This document shows positions 1-12,234 of a stretch of DNA of 25,000 nt, in pieces (position 1 is the stretch's first letter; the number at the start of each line of letters is the position of its first letter). The position numbers and the translations under genes are program-made. Origin of the DNA: Hirudo medicinalis (Eukaryota; Annelida; Clitellata; Hirudinida; Hirudinidae). A model generated the notes under the pieces. That model made no database searches. It was given only the letters and a program-made list of their open reading frames with translations, and had not been told where the DNA came from. The stretch covers positions 114,711-139,710 of the forward strand of contig MPNW01000721.1 in the NCBI GenBank assembly GCA_011800805.1, given 5' to 3'.

Positions 1-644
1 AATAAATAATAAATAATATAACTCAAATAATCTAGTCAGATATTAGAATTTTTATGGACTACAGATGTTCTTAAAGAGGAACTATCATTAACAGACATAG
101 GTTGTTGTCTAGCTTGTCACATTCATGAATGTTAAGAGTCACATAAGGCTAAAAAACACTATGCTGGTTTCTTGCTTGCCTAATAACCTTGTCATGATGT
201 CGTGAATACTCACTAATACTGTAGACAGCTCTTTCTATTGCATCACCATCAAAATTATTATGCAGCAAAATTATAAATTTAAAATCAACAAAGACTTAGA
301 GGCGCAACTCGGGGGTCAATTAAAGTTAGAAAATTTGAATCGTAAATTTTTTTTTTGTACAGAAATGACAGTGTTTGTAATTAACTTTTTAGAAATTCGA
401 AACCTAATTATATTTTGAGGCGAAAACATCATGTTGTTCTGATGCGGGGTTCGTAGTCGAGTTCGGCAATCACATATGATATTAAACCTGTTTTGAGTGT
501 AAAGCATTTGAATGATTAATTTTTGAAGTTACCGATGACTTGCTGAAAGTACAGGTTCCACAGTTGCTAGTCAACACGGAAGTGTATAACAAATTTTATC
601 CAACGTAATTATGTTTGCTCATTTCACTAAGATTTAGCCAAGTT
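1..644. other. Upstream non-coding DNA of the DOCK gene
   Basis: AT-rich sequence with no supported coding exon, RNA gene or repeat. It presumably contains the promoter and 5' UTR of the DOCK gene, but I see no clear TATA box or initiator. A 63-codon open frame on the minus strand (507-316) has no recognisable protein features. Confidence 0.5.
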
Positions 645-1091
645 ATGTGGAATGCAATATCTCCAAAAAAACTTGGCGTCGGTAAGCTTGACAGAACGTT
701 GAAATATGTCGAAAATGTAAATAACTTGAGTACCACTTCATCTGAACTTTTTTTTTTATTAATTCAAGCCACTTATAATTTTGACGGAAAAGTAAAGCAT
801 GGATTGATGTTCAATATTGGTGACATTGTGCAGATCCAGGAAGAGTGCCTTGGTCAGTGGGATTTGTGCCATTAGTCTTATTATTTGATGTTGATGCTAA
901 GGTTAAGACAAATTTTTCAGGTTGGTATAGGGGATGCACCTTAAAAAACAAATCTATTTTGGTATGAATTGAAACTTCTTTCTTGCAAAGCATCGTGAAA
1001 TTGACAAATACAAATGAATTTTCGTGATAACTAAGGGTGTGTTTCCTGCTTCTTACGTGGTTTTAAAAAACTGCCGACGCTCGACCGACGG
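645..1091 (+). other. DOCK1: DOCK exons 1-4: N-terminal SH3 domain
   Basis: Four short exons encode residues 1-72. The SH3 signature is plain: an ALYDY-like ATYNFDG, then the IGDIVQIQE strand, GWYRG with the ligand-binding tryptophan, and GVFPASYV at the end. In DOCK-A and DOCK-B proteins this SH3 folds back on the DHR2 domain or binds the ELMO C-terminus, relieving autoinhibition. An SH3 excludes the DOCK-C and DOCK-D classes, which lack one. The introns here are 87, 68 and 74 bp. Confidence 0.93.
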
Positions 1092-4000
1092 GTGAGTCGC
1101 ACGGTTTTCGTCGTCATTGCGAGTGATTCTTTGACTCGAATTCTCCTCCATTGTCAGATCCCTCATTCTTTTGGAGGACGTGACCGTCAGCGAAGTGGGG
1201 TACATTCTCAAAGAATGGAACGCCATAAGGAAGAAAATGTTCACCGAAGTCGTAAGTCCTTCGGCAGCAGGATTTAACCTCGAATTTGCAAATAAAGTCG
1301 TTTATTTCTCGCGTTCCGTCGCACGACTTTTTGCAGTACAACAAGAAGAACGCCAAGTTTGCCGTCGTCGGCGAAGTCATGCTCGAGCTGATAGATTCCA
1401 GAAGGATCCTCATCTCCCAGTCGCTCACGACGGACCAGACGAAGGAGCTCAAGTCGAAGATCAGCAAGAACATCGACTGGGGGAACAAGTGGGTTTGGAA
1501 AGTCGTTTAAGGATTCAAAAGTGAAAAGTGTTTCTTCAACAAAATTCTGATTGAATTTCAACCTGTTTACAATTTTTCGAGTCATTTTCAAGTACGAATT
1601 GCTCGGACCTCGTCGATTAACTATTGTCAGTTGGTAATTGTACACGACTTGTAACTGGAGTTCTAACTCAATGCTTCCAGACTGCTAGGGTTGGACGTGA
1701 TCCCCAGAATTAACGACGAGCCCGTCGACGGCTTCAGGATGAATCCCTTGGAGCTCTACCAGCTGCACTTAAAGAGCATCAGTGCCTCAAAAGATATTCT
1801 AATAACCAGCAAAAGTCCCTCTAAATTAAAAGTATTGATAATTGTTTATTATTATATTTATTACTAAAACTGATTATTCATTATTGTATTTATTAATAAT
1901 TATTTATTATTATATTATTAATAATTATTCGTTATTATTTTGTTCTTGTTTCCTCTGCGGCTTTAATGTTTGTATTTAAGGTATTTCATTTGAATAAAAT
2001 TTCTCTACGTAAAAATTAAAAAAAATATTAATAATCAAATTAATAAATCATTAATAATTACTCCATCACTTTGATTATTAAGTGCGTCTCAATCAAAGTT
2101 TTGGAGCAAATGTTTTCATGTCGATCGCTCCGACACAGACTCCACAGAGACTCCAGTCGACGTTCGGTTCCACGTCGCAGGCGAAGAACTTCCGTCGGCC
2201 GTCGTCGTCGTCGACCTTCCACATCCTCCTCACGTCTTCGTGCCTCGTGACGGCCCTCGAACACGACTTTGTCGTCCACCTCAGGATGTTCGACGCCCCC
2301 TCGTTCAAACCGTTCACGTGAGTTTGAAGGAGTCGACGTTTTGACGCCGTTTGCCGACAGTTTCGATCTCGTCCAGTTTTTCTCGACGGCTGAAATTGTT
2401 GCGATTTTGAAATTCATGCCGAGGTTTTTAATTTCAAGGGAGAATTTCGTGGTCTTGATAAACAAGAACGGCAAAGTCGTCAGGCCCGACGGTCAAGTGA
2501 ACTGTTCGGTTTTGTTCAAGGTTTGGATTTGATTTATTTTCGGACGGAATTCCATTTCTCACCTCGATTATTGTTTCCCAGGACCTCGGCAGAGACGACC
2601 GGGAGAGGGACGCCTATTTGGTCGCCAAGGTCTTTCGGGTTGGCAGCCTCAAGGAGTCGGACGGCTCGAAACTTCCGACCTCGGATTACAGGAGGCCCTA
2701 CGGTTGTGGAGGTAACGACATAATTCTTTGCCCGACACGACTTGAAACTGATGCCGTCATTTAAATCGATGTCCAGTCGTCAGGATCACGGAAGTGCTCT
2801 CGGACAAGTCGTCTGCCGACGAATCGCACGCCTTCAATTTGAAAATCCTCAGGTTAGGGTTAGGGTTCGACTTGCCAAAAGTTCAAAATCATCCTTATCC
2901 TCTCTGATTTCGATTTTCAGTTGCTCCGAGCAGGACTTTGTTTACTTCCACGAATATTTGATGAGGTCCGACATGGAGTCCACTCAGCCGGAAAAAACGC
3001 CTGGCAGGAGTTTTTGTGAGTTCATCTAGATGAAAATTATTTTTTGAAGTTTTAGTTATTTAATTATTGTTATTTTTTTTATTTTTTGTGACATGTCGTT
3101 CATTGGTGACGTGCCGTCTCAATTAAAATGCGTGTCACATCCTACTTCGACAGGCGTGATCGTCTCTCTTCGTCTTTTCTTTGGAGAGGTGGAAGACTTG
3201 TTGGAGAAGGAGTCGCACTACTTCAAGGGAGTCGCATTTTCTGACAAACTGGGATTTCCGGACGTCATAAAGCCAAGTAATATTTCTATGTTTGTCGTCG
3301 TGCGAAGGGAATGGCATTTCATTTTCGGTCACAATTAACATCGCTGCACCTTGTCGTCGTCGTCGTTGTCGTGGCTATCGACTGCCAACGCTTTGCAGAC
3401 AGCATGCGCAACGACTTGTACGTCACACTCACGTCGTGCGACTTCGAGAAGAGCGGCAAGACTCCCAGAAGAACATCGAAGCCAGAGTCATCGTCATGCA
3501 CAAGGAAGGGGAGCAAGTGCAGGTTTGACGGTCAATTTATCATTTGACGATTAAAAAGCGATGACCTTATAATCACCATGTAATTTATATATATAGTATA
3601 GTATTATATTATTGAATTTTAAATATTATATTTTGAATTTATTTTTTAATTTTCTTCCTCAAAGTGCCTCAGCATTGGCTCAGGCATCGGCCTGGCTGTC
3701 GAATACAAGTCCTCCGTCTTTTACCACTGCAATGCCCCCAAGTGGAACGAAACCTTCAAGGTTGACGATCGTCTCAAATTCTTTGGCAAATTTTTTTTTA
3801 ATCGAGCGTCGACGAGCGACATGGTTGAGTGATTATGAAGATATGGATGAGTGATTATGAAGACACGGGGATTGATGACACTGGTCTTTGACACACCTTT
3901 CCCAATTGTTTGCAAGATCTGTTGACTCTCTCCAAATCATTGGCACTGAAAATTGCATAGATTTCCTTATTTTGTGTAATCACTGGCAAAGATTTGTTGC

Positions 4001-7000
4001 ACAAGTGTTAAAGCAGGGTTAGGGAGCCCATATCTTGTCCTGATCTCCAATTTTGCATGAAAATACAAAATACAGTGTGATGCTCTGCTCTAAACGATTG
4101 CAAGTCTTGAAAACTAGAGCCAATCAACAATTTTAAATATCTCGTGATCAGCGACCAAATATGTAAAGTGTGACGAAATTAATTTCTGATGTATTTTGGC
4201 TGTTTAATTAGTTTTAATCGGTTTTGATCGCCTCGTTCCAGTTGTCCTTACCTGTCGAATGCTTCTTTGAGTGCCACCTGAGATTGGAGTTTCGACATTG
4301 CTCTCGTAAGTGAAATGCAATTTCAGGCTCGCGAGCCTGGAATGAATCGTACGATTGTAACAATTCATCGATTAAAAAGAGAATTGATTAATATTATTTT
4401 GATTTTTTTTTCCCCCCAATTTTAAAAGAAAAAACCAAGCCGGAGAAAAAATTCCTCGGATTCGCCTTCCTGAAGCTGTCGACCAGCGACGTCACGACGC
4501 TGCACGACGAAGTCCACAATCTCTTCATTTACAAGGCACTTTTGAGACTTCCGCTGCTAAGTCGGGACGCTCTTTTTCAATGACGACAATTATTTCAGTG
4601 CGAAGAGTCGAAGCTGAGCACGCTGGCCTACTCGGGGCTGCCGGACGTCGTCGGGCAGAACAGACCCCTCGATTCGTGCTTCCAAGTCGCAGACAGGGAA
4701 GTGGCAGTCGTAGAAACCCTTCTGTGCTCGACAAAGTTGACTCAAAACCGTTGAGTGCTTTTTATTTTTATTTTTGATTCCTTTTCGTTCGAGGACGACT
4801 TGTCGGAGAGCTCGTCGCGAGTCGTCGTCGGATATTTCTGGCTGCGTCATCTTCGACAGACGATTTGTTCAATTGATGTTATTTATGTTGCTTACTTCGA
4901 TGTCGAGCGTTCGTCAGGCGATGTTGGTTTCTGCTTTTACTCGTCCGTCGACCATAATGAAGTGATCGTTTCTCGTGTGGTCGTTGCAGTCGACATCGTC
5001 AAGCTCCTCCAATGGAACACGAGGCCCGAGGATCTCAAAGACATCTTGGACGGATTCATGAGGGTGGAAGGACACGAGATCGTGAAGGTCGTTCTCGACC
5101 GGATAATTAGTTATTATTTACGTCGGTTATCGTAACTCGGACGTTCATTTCCAGTTCCTCCCCGACATACTCGACGCCCTGTTCGACGTCATTGGGAATG
5201 CTTCTGTCGACCACGAACTCCTTGCCTTCAGCTCCTTGGTGACGTTTCGCCGTCATTTTTATGAAGCGATTTGCGACGTCGAAGTTTGAACTGCGAGTGG
5301 GTTTTTTTTATTTCCGCAGGTTCAAGTTTTTGAGATCCTGGAAGACAGCAAGTTCGAATGTTTCAAGTCGGTCTTCGAAATTTACCTGTCGAGCAACTTC
5401 TCAGGTGTGCTGGTCTTCAGGTGAGTGATGAGCATTTTCATTTAATATCATTTCATTCGATAGAACGTGTCCTCGTGATTCGCGTTCCTTTCAAAGGTCG
5501 CTGATAAGATGCATGTGCAGAGTGATGGAGGGGGTGGTGACCGTTGATCCTCCAACTTTGCAGAACCCCCCCACCTCGGATCGACCCGGTCTGACCGCGA
5601 ATTGCTTCAGAGTCCTCGACTACATCTCGAAGTGCATCGTGCAGTCTTGGCTTTTGTTTAAGAGGTCTGATTCGACCTTTTGTTTTTGTTTTCTTGAACA
5701 AAAACCGAGCCGTTTAAAACCCCGTCCTTCGCTCCAGGGCCCACGAGGAATGCGAGGACTGGTTTGCCAAGGATTTGTTGGCTCTCGTCCAATCCATGTG
5801 CAGGATGCTGTCCCTGACGTCGGACGCCGTCGCTGGAGCTCAGGTGTCGTTCGAGCTTTATTTATTTATTTATATATTTTTTTTTTTATTACAAAAACTC
5901 AGTTTGTCGAAGATGGAATTTATTCATCTCCAGGCGACCTGCCTCCTCAACTTCCCTTGTTTGCTGCTCAACCTGTCGCAACTCTTGAAGCCCGTCGAAC
6001 TGGGTTCGATCCTCAACAACGTCGTCAAGTCCCTCCCCTCCTTGGCCGCGAGCTCTGCTCAGATCAACAAGAGCAAACTCAAGTGTCTCCATGCTCTCTC
6101 GTCGTCATCTCTCTTTCAGGAAGAAGGCAATTAGCATAGCTTAATAATACCGTTTCGATAGCCAGGGGGTCGATTATGACTAATTACGCTGATCTGTAAT
6201 CGATTAATTATTCATGAAGGTAACGAGTGAATCAATTAATTATTCATGGAGGTAATGAATGAATTAATTATTCGTGAAGGTAATGAGTGGATCGATCGAT
6301 TATTCGCGAAGGTAATTATTCGAGTTAATTAATTAGTCGATCGATCGATCGTGCAGAGTGGAGGAGGAAGGTGATTCCGACGTACATGTCTCAGCTGAGG
6401 ATGTACATCTCCAGCAAGCAGAACGTCAAACTCTCGACGAAAATACTCACCGACGTCCTCCTCGTCTTCCACGGACGCAAGGAGAACGTGAGTCGGACTC
6501 GGGTTTGTTGTTGCGACGATGACGACGACGACTCGTCACTATCGTATCTATCTTTAATGCTTGTTGTTGTTGTTATTATTATCATTATTATTATTATTAT
6601 TATCAATATTATTATTGTTGTTGTTATTAATATTATTATTATTATTATTATTATTATTGTTGTTGTTATTTTTTTATTGTTGTTGTTGTTGTAACTCAAG
6701 CTGTAATTAGATACATTGATTGTAAAGTGATTCGAACAAAAAAGTTTTTCCGACAGAAAGTTAATTTGCGATCGACGGAAATAATGAAACGATCCTTCGC
6801 GTTTTTTGGTCGCAACAGCATTCAATAGCAATAACAACAATAATAATATATAATAATTTTTCATGCATGTTTAATGATAACTTCGAATCATCATTAATCC
6901 GTCAGGACGAGGTCACGAGAGACGAGGTACAGCTGCTACTGAACAACTTGTTGGTGCCCTTGATGGGACTCCTCAAGGGCACATTCTCTGACGACATGGT

Positions 7001-7099
7001 ATCGGTCGATTCGTTAGCATAATATATTATAATGAAGTCATCTCTCAGACGCTCTCATTAGCATATTATAATGAGGTGGCTGGAGTTTCTTAGCCACTA

Positions 7100-7130
<31 letters not shown>

Positions 7131-7991
7131 GATAACACACCATGCTGACCAACTAACTACTGCATGGTCATCACCTTCATGATGATCATCATCACCTTCA
7201 TGATCATCATCATCATCACAATCTCAAATCTTCTACCAGGGCAGCATGGTGGCCTGCTTTGTCAGCCTGTTGACCTTCTTCGACGAGGACTCGTACTCGG
7301 CCTTCGTGTCGTCTCTCCAGTCTCAGTCCTTCGCCAAGGTTTGTCGGGGATTCTCGTCGTTGTCGTCGCTGTCTTTGTTCTTTGTCATTATCCCGAGTAG
7401 GATGTCATTGCACGACGACATCACCACAGCCGTGCGACATACTTTCTCGTGGACGTCCGACGAGCGTCAAATTATCGATGATTGCAAACGCGTTCGTCGT
7501 CGGGTTTTTTTTGCCGTCGGAGACGCCGTGCATCGTTGCCTTCTTTCTCAGGAGACCCTCGTCAAATTCTTCGTGACCTTGGACGACCTCATGACCTCCG
7601 ACGTCATCCCGAGGGATTGGTTCATCGCCAGGATGAGCATGAACAGGTTGTTTAAGACGATGGACGAAGGAACGAACGAGTGAACGAACGAGTGGATTTC
7701 GTTGACGTTTCACAAGCAATTAATCGTAGTTGCGCTTGTAATAAAGTATTTGTGTTTGTGTTGTAATAATAATATTATTAATAACTTTATTAATAATATT
7801 AATACTAATTATTATTAATAATAGTAATAATAATAATAATGATGATAATAATAAAAATAAATAATAATAATAATAATAACAATAATAATGATATTAATAA
7901 TGATAATAATAATAAAATTATTTTAAATAAGCAGCTTCCNATAATATTAATAACAATTTTATTAATAATAGTAATAATAATAATAGTGATG

Positions 7992-8027
<36 letters not shown>

Positions 8028-9724
8028 GCAATAATAATAATGATAGTTTAATGGATGTCCGCATTACAACAAGTGGCTTTTACTAAGGACCTTCCTGAGG
8101 ACACTTCAGTTCATTGCGACGACGCTGTGCGACAAGTTCCTGCATTCGTCTCAATTCGACGCCCAGGTGAGTTGTCGTTGTTTACCTCGTCACGACATCG
8201 TTACAATTCGATGCCCAGGTGAGTTGTCGTTGTTTACCTCGTCACGACATCGTTACCACCGGTGCTATTGTTGTTATGACAATCAACGACGCCGAGAAAT
8301 GATCCGTTTATTTTATGTGTTTGCATGAAAAATATTCTCTTTGATGCTTTTCCATGTTCTTGTCGACCTGGATTTGTGGTTGTTGTATTTCGCATTTTGC
8401 ATTTAGCCGATCTTTTGAGTGCCCCGTGTATCCGGACGGGATGTTAAGGCACTTTTTAATCTAGGCTCTACCATTTTATATGGCATCCCAACCCGAGGAT
8501 GATTCCTGACGGTGCAGGCCGGGTTTCGAACACGACGCATTACGACCACATGCAAGAACACAACCCGTTCGGCCATTTGTGGCTTTTCTTCTATTTGTAT
8601 CCAACTTGCATAAGTTTGTGAATATCTCCCAACAGCTGTGGGAGTTGTACTTCCAGGCTTCTGTGACGTTTGCAGTCCAGCCGTCGCTTCAGCTGGAGGA
8701 CTTCTCCGCTGCCAAGGCACAAAAGATCAAGTCCACGTCGGTAGCACTTCTGCTTGAACTCTGAACTTTGAACCCTGTGGTTACAGTTTATTTTTGTTTG
8801 TTCTTTAGCTATGGAGACATGAGAATTACTCTGGCTTATCAGCTGTCCTCTATGTGGAACAACCTTGGTTAATATGTTAATTATATGCTGATTATATGTT
8901 AATTATATGCTGATTATATGTTAATTATTATACTCATGCGTTGCATCATCACGATTTTATTTTCGAATGTGTCGCGCGACGTCGTCAGGCGACAACAAGA
9001 TCCACTTCATTCCGAGGATGATCGGCCCCTTCCTCCAGGTGTCCCTCATCGGGGAGGCCGAACTCCGGGCAACGGTGCTCCCCATCTTTTTCGGGATGAT
9101 GGAGTGCCAGCAGCAGCATTTTGGGAACTTTCAAAGCGTGAGTGTTTGGGACGGAATTTGGTTTGTCGCCTTTATTTTGTTCCGTTGTTGTTGTTGTTGT
9201 TGTTGTTGTTGATGGAGCAACTGGAAGTTTGTCGTGACACACGTGGTCAAGAGTTGTGAACGGACGGCCTGAATTGCATCAATCGAGTCATGCGAATTGT
9301 GAATTATGCATTGTTCAGGTCGAAGATGAATTGTTCAACAAGCTCGACGCATTCCTGAACGAACACAAAGGCGACAGCAGCTACCAGCAGCTCTTTGAGT
9401 CCATGTGAGATTCTTGTTCTTGTTGATGTTGTCGTCGTCGTCGTTGTTGTCGTCGTTGTTGTTGTTGTTTCCAAGTTAAAATTTCCATTCAAAATGTCTT
9501 CAAACTCACATTTAATTCAGCATTCGATTGTTATTCGAATTAATTCCACGAATTTAATTTATGAATTTCAATTCAAATTAACTTCAAAACTCTTTTTTGC
9601 ATTTTTAGAGACTATTTTTCATTGATGTGAGTCTTCCTTGCTGTGATGGAGATGCTTGTGTTGTTGTTGTTGGTGTTGTTGTTTTTGTCTATAATTGTAG
9701 TTGTAGTAGTAGTAGTAGTAGTAG

Positions 9725-9766
<42 letters not shown>

Positions 9767-9787
9767 GTTTTGTTGTTGTAGTAGTAG

Positions 9788-9827
<40 letters not shown>

Positions 9828-10293
9828 ACTAACAAGTGGTGTTGGTAACCGCTGGCAAGCTTTCTGTGGTTGTCGGATTTCCCAACAATCCTGGTGTTGT
9901 TGCTCGAAGCTTTTTAACCTAAATCCCCGAGTGCCATCTGTTGAAGAAGTTGAAACTAATCTTTTATTGTTTGAAGACACCTTCAAAACCTGCTGTCATG
10001 TTTTTTATGTAAATAATTGGTTTTTTTTTTAAGCAAATAATTAATTGTCAATCTCTCTCTTTAATTGTGAATACGTCGTTGTCGTCGATAATCAGTCGAT
10101 TCGTGTTCGTGAACGCCCGTCGCGTCTTCCGTCGTTCTAAGTGACGTTCGTCGTCTGCTTCTCCTCAGAATGATGGAGAAGTTGAAGGAAGTGACGGAAG
10201 ACTGGAAGGAAAACGGAGGAAATTTCATTCGCTCGGTCGGAGAGCTTCTCGAGAGACTCCTCGACTACAGGTCAGAGATGATGATGATGATGG

Positions 10294-10324
<31 letters not shown>

Positions 10325-10994
10325 GATTGATGATGATGATGATTACGATGGTTATGGCGATGATGTTGGCGGGGATGACGAAGAGTTGCGAATTGTAAAG
10401 TGAGTGAATGCATGCGGTGCATGAATTAGTGAATGAATGCTTCTGACGAACCTCTAAGTTTTGAATTCGAATCGCAAGGAGAATCAGCGAATTGTGTTGC
10501 AGGGCCATGTTGGAGAACGAGGAGAACATGGAGATAAAGATGATCTGCACTGTCAACCTCCTTGTGAGTAACAATGTTTGATGATGATGATAGTAGTTGT
10601 GGTGATCATGATAGTAGTAATACCATGCCAGTTGCGGTGGTGGTGGTGATAGTGGTGGTAGTTGCTGAGGTGATGATGATGATGATGTCATCATGAAGGG
10701 CTTCATAATGTGAGTGAACCGTTCGCAAATGACACCAGAACTTCTACAAGGACGAGATCAATCGCAGAGAAATGTACGTCCGCTACATCTACAAGCTCCA
10801 TGACCTTCACCTTGCCTGCTCCAATCACGTCGAGGCTGCCTTCAGTCTCCTCCTCCATGCCGAGCTCCTCGATTGGTCGAACGACTTGATGCCTTCCGGC
10901 CAATCGCATCCCTCGCAGTTCCAGTGGAACAGGAAAGAGGAGCTGTACTTCCACATTATCAACGAGTTCGACAAGGGAAAGGTTGACTCATGAG

Positions 10995-11034
<40 letters not shown>

Positions 11035-11358
11035 AATAATAATAATAATAATAATAATAGTGATAATGTCATGGTGTTTTTAGTTTATGGATTAATAAAA
11101 TTAGATCAATGTACTCGGATCATCATCTGATGATGACGACGACGACGACAATGATGATGGTTTGAAATCCATTGCAGTGTTGGGAGTATGGCCTTCCTCT
11201 CTGTGAGGAACTGGCAGTGGTGTACAAGGAGAGGATCAAGTACGACAAGCTCAGTCGCATCCTGGTTGGTTCCCCTTTCAATCGAGCGCCAAATTGTCCG
11301 TCGTTGTTGTCGTTGTCGTCGTTGTTGTTGTTGTTGTTGTTGTCGTCGTTGTTGTTGC

Positions 11359-11392
<34 letters not shown>

Positions 11393-12200
11393 GCTGTTGT
11401 TGTTGTTGTATTGCTCAAACATTGTCGACGTGTTTACGTGTTTTCACCGAGCGTGTCGATTGGTCGCCAGCAAACCCAGTCGGAGTTCTACGAGAAGATC
11501 CTCCACTCCCATCGTCTCCAGCCTTCCTACTTCCGAGTGGCATTCTTCGGGAGAGGATTCCCGTTGTTTCTGAGGGTGGGTTTGTTTGTTTGTTTGTTTG
11601 TTTGTTTGTTTCGCTGCAAATCATCCAATGTTTGGTTGCAATTATTACTCTTTAATTATTTTCCCTCGTCTGATAAATAGTTCAGCATTGGATGTGATTC
11701 ATGTCATTTGCGTGTTACAACTCAATTGACATGTTTACTGAGCACTAACGTTGCAAGTTAGCTCAGAGGGTAGCGTTCCTGCGATCGACGGTAAAAAAAA
11801 GCAACAGTCGTTACGTGTCGTGTTCGAAACCCAGCTTGCACCGCCGAAAAGCCGGCGCTATATAAATGGTGTAAGCGCTCCTCACGCTTATGGCGCTATA
11901 TAAATGAACTCACTTGCTTACTTAACGATCAAAAACTGATTTCTGCCACGCAGAACAAGGAGTTCGTCTACAGGGGCAACGAGTGCGAGAAGTTGTCCTC
12001 GTTCCAGAACCGCATGTCCTCCCTGTTCCCGGGCTCGACCAACCTGCTCGTCAACGTCGCCCCCAGCGACGACTTGTACCTGGACGACGGCATGTGTGAG
12101 TGGTGACTGTGGAGACGTTTGAACGTTAACCTTCCAAATTTTTTATTATTATTATCCTTATTATTGTTGTTAATATTATTATTATTGTTGTTGTTGTTGC

Positions 12201-12234
<34 letters not shown>

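Larger units (their letters stand above)
3154..4749 (+). other. DOCK1: DOCK exons 13-18: DHR1 (C2-like, phosphoinositide-binding) domain
   Basis: Roughly residues 394-580. The domain opens with [11 protein letters not shown] and continues through [28 protein letters not shown], a CLSIGSG strand, [10 protein letters not shown] and FLGFAFLKL, the usual order of the DOCK DHR1 domain. The CSTKLTQN motif that follows DHR1 ends exon 18. In this family DHR1 binds PIP3 and targets the protein to membranes. Exon 14 carries the one-base frameshift, and intron 17 uses a GC donor. Confidence 0.9.

Noticed and set aside
5513..6139. 208-codon plus-strand open frame across several DOCK exons
   Set aside because: Only its first part (exon 22) is real; the rest reads exon 23 and 24 in the wrong frame and through two introns.
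9612..10032. Open frames of poly-Thr, poly-Val and poly-Cys on both strands
   Set aside because: Products of the (GTT)n/(GTA)n repeat in DOCK intron 33, with no conserved segment attached.
11751..11840. Possible tRNA gene
   Set aside because: Box A and box B are present but the spacing is too long, the anticodon arm is not formed and the sequence continues into a SINE body shared with another copy.
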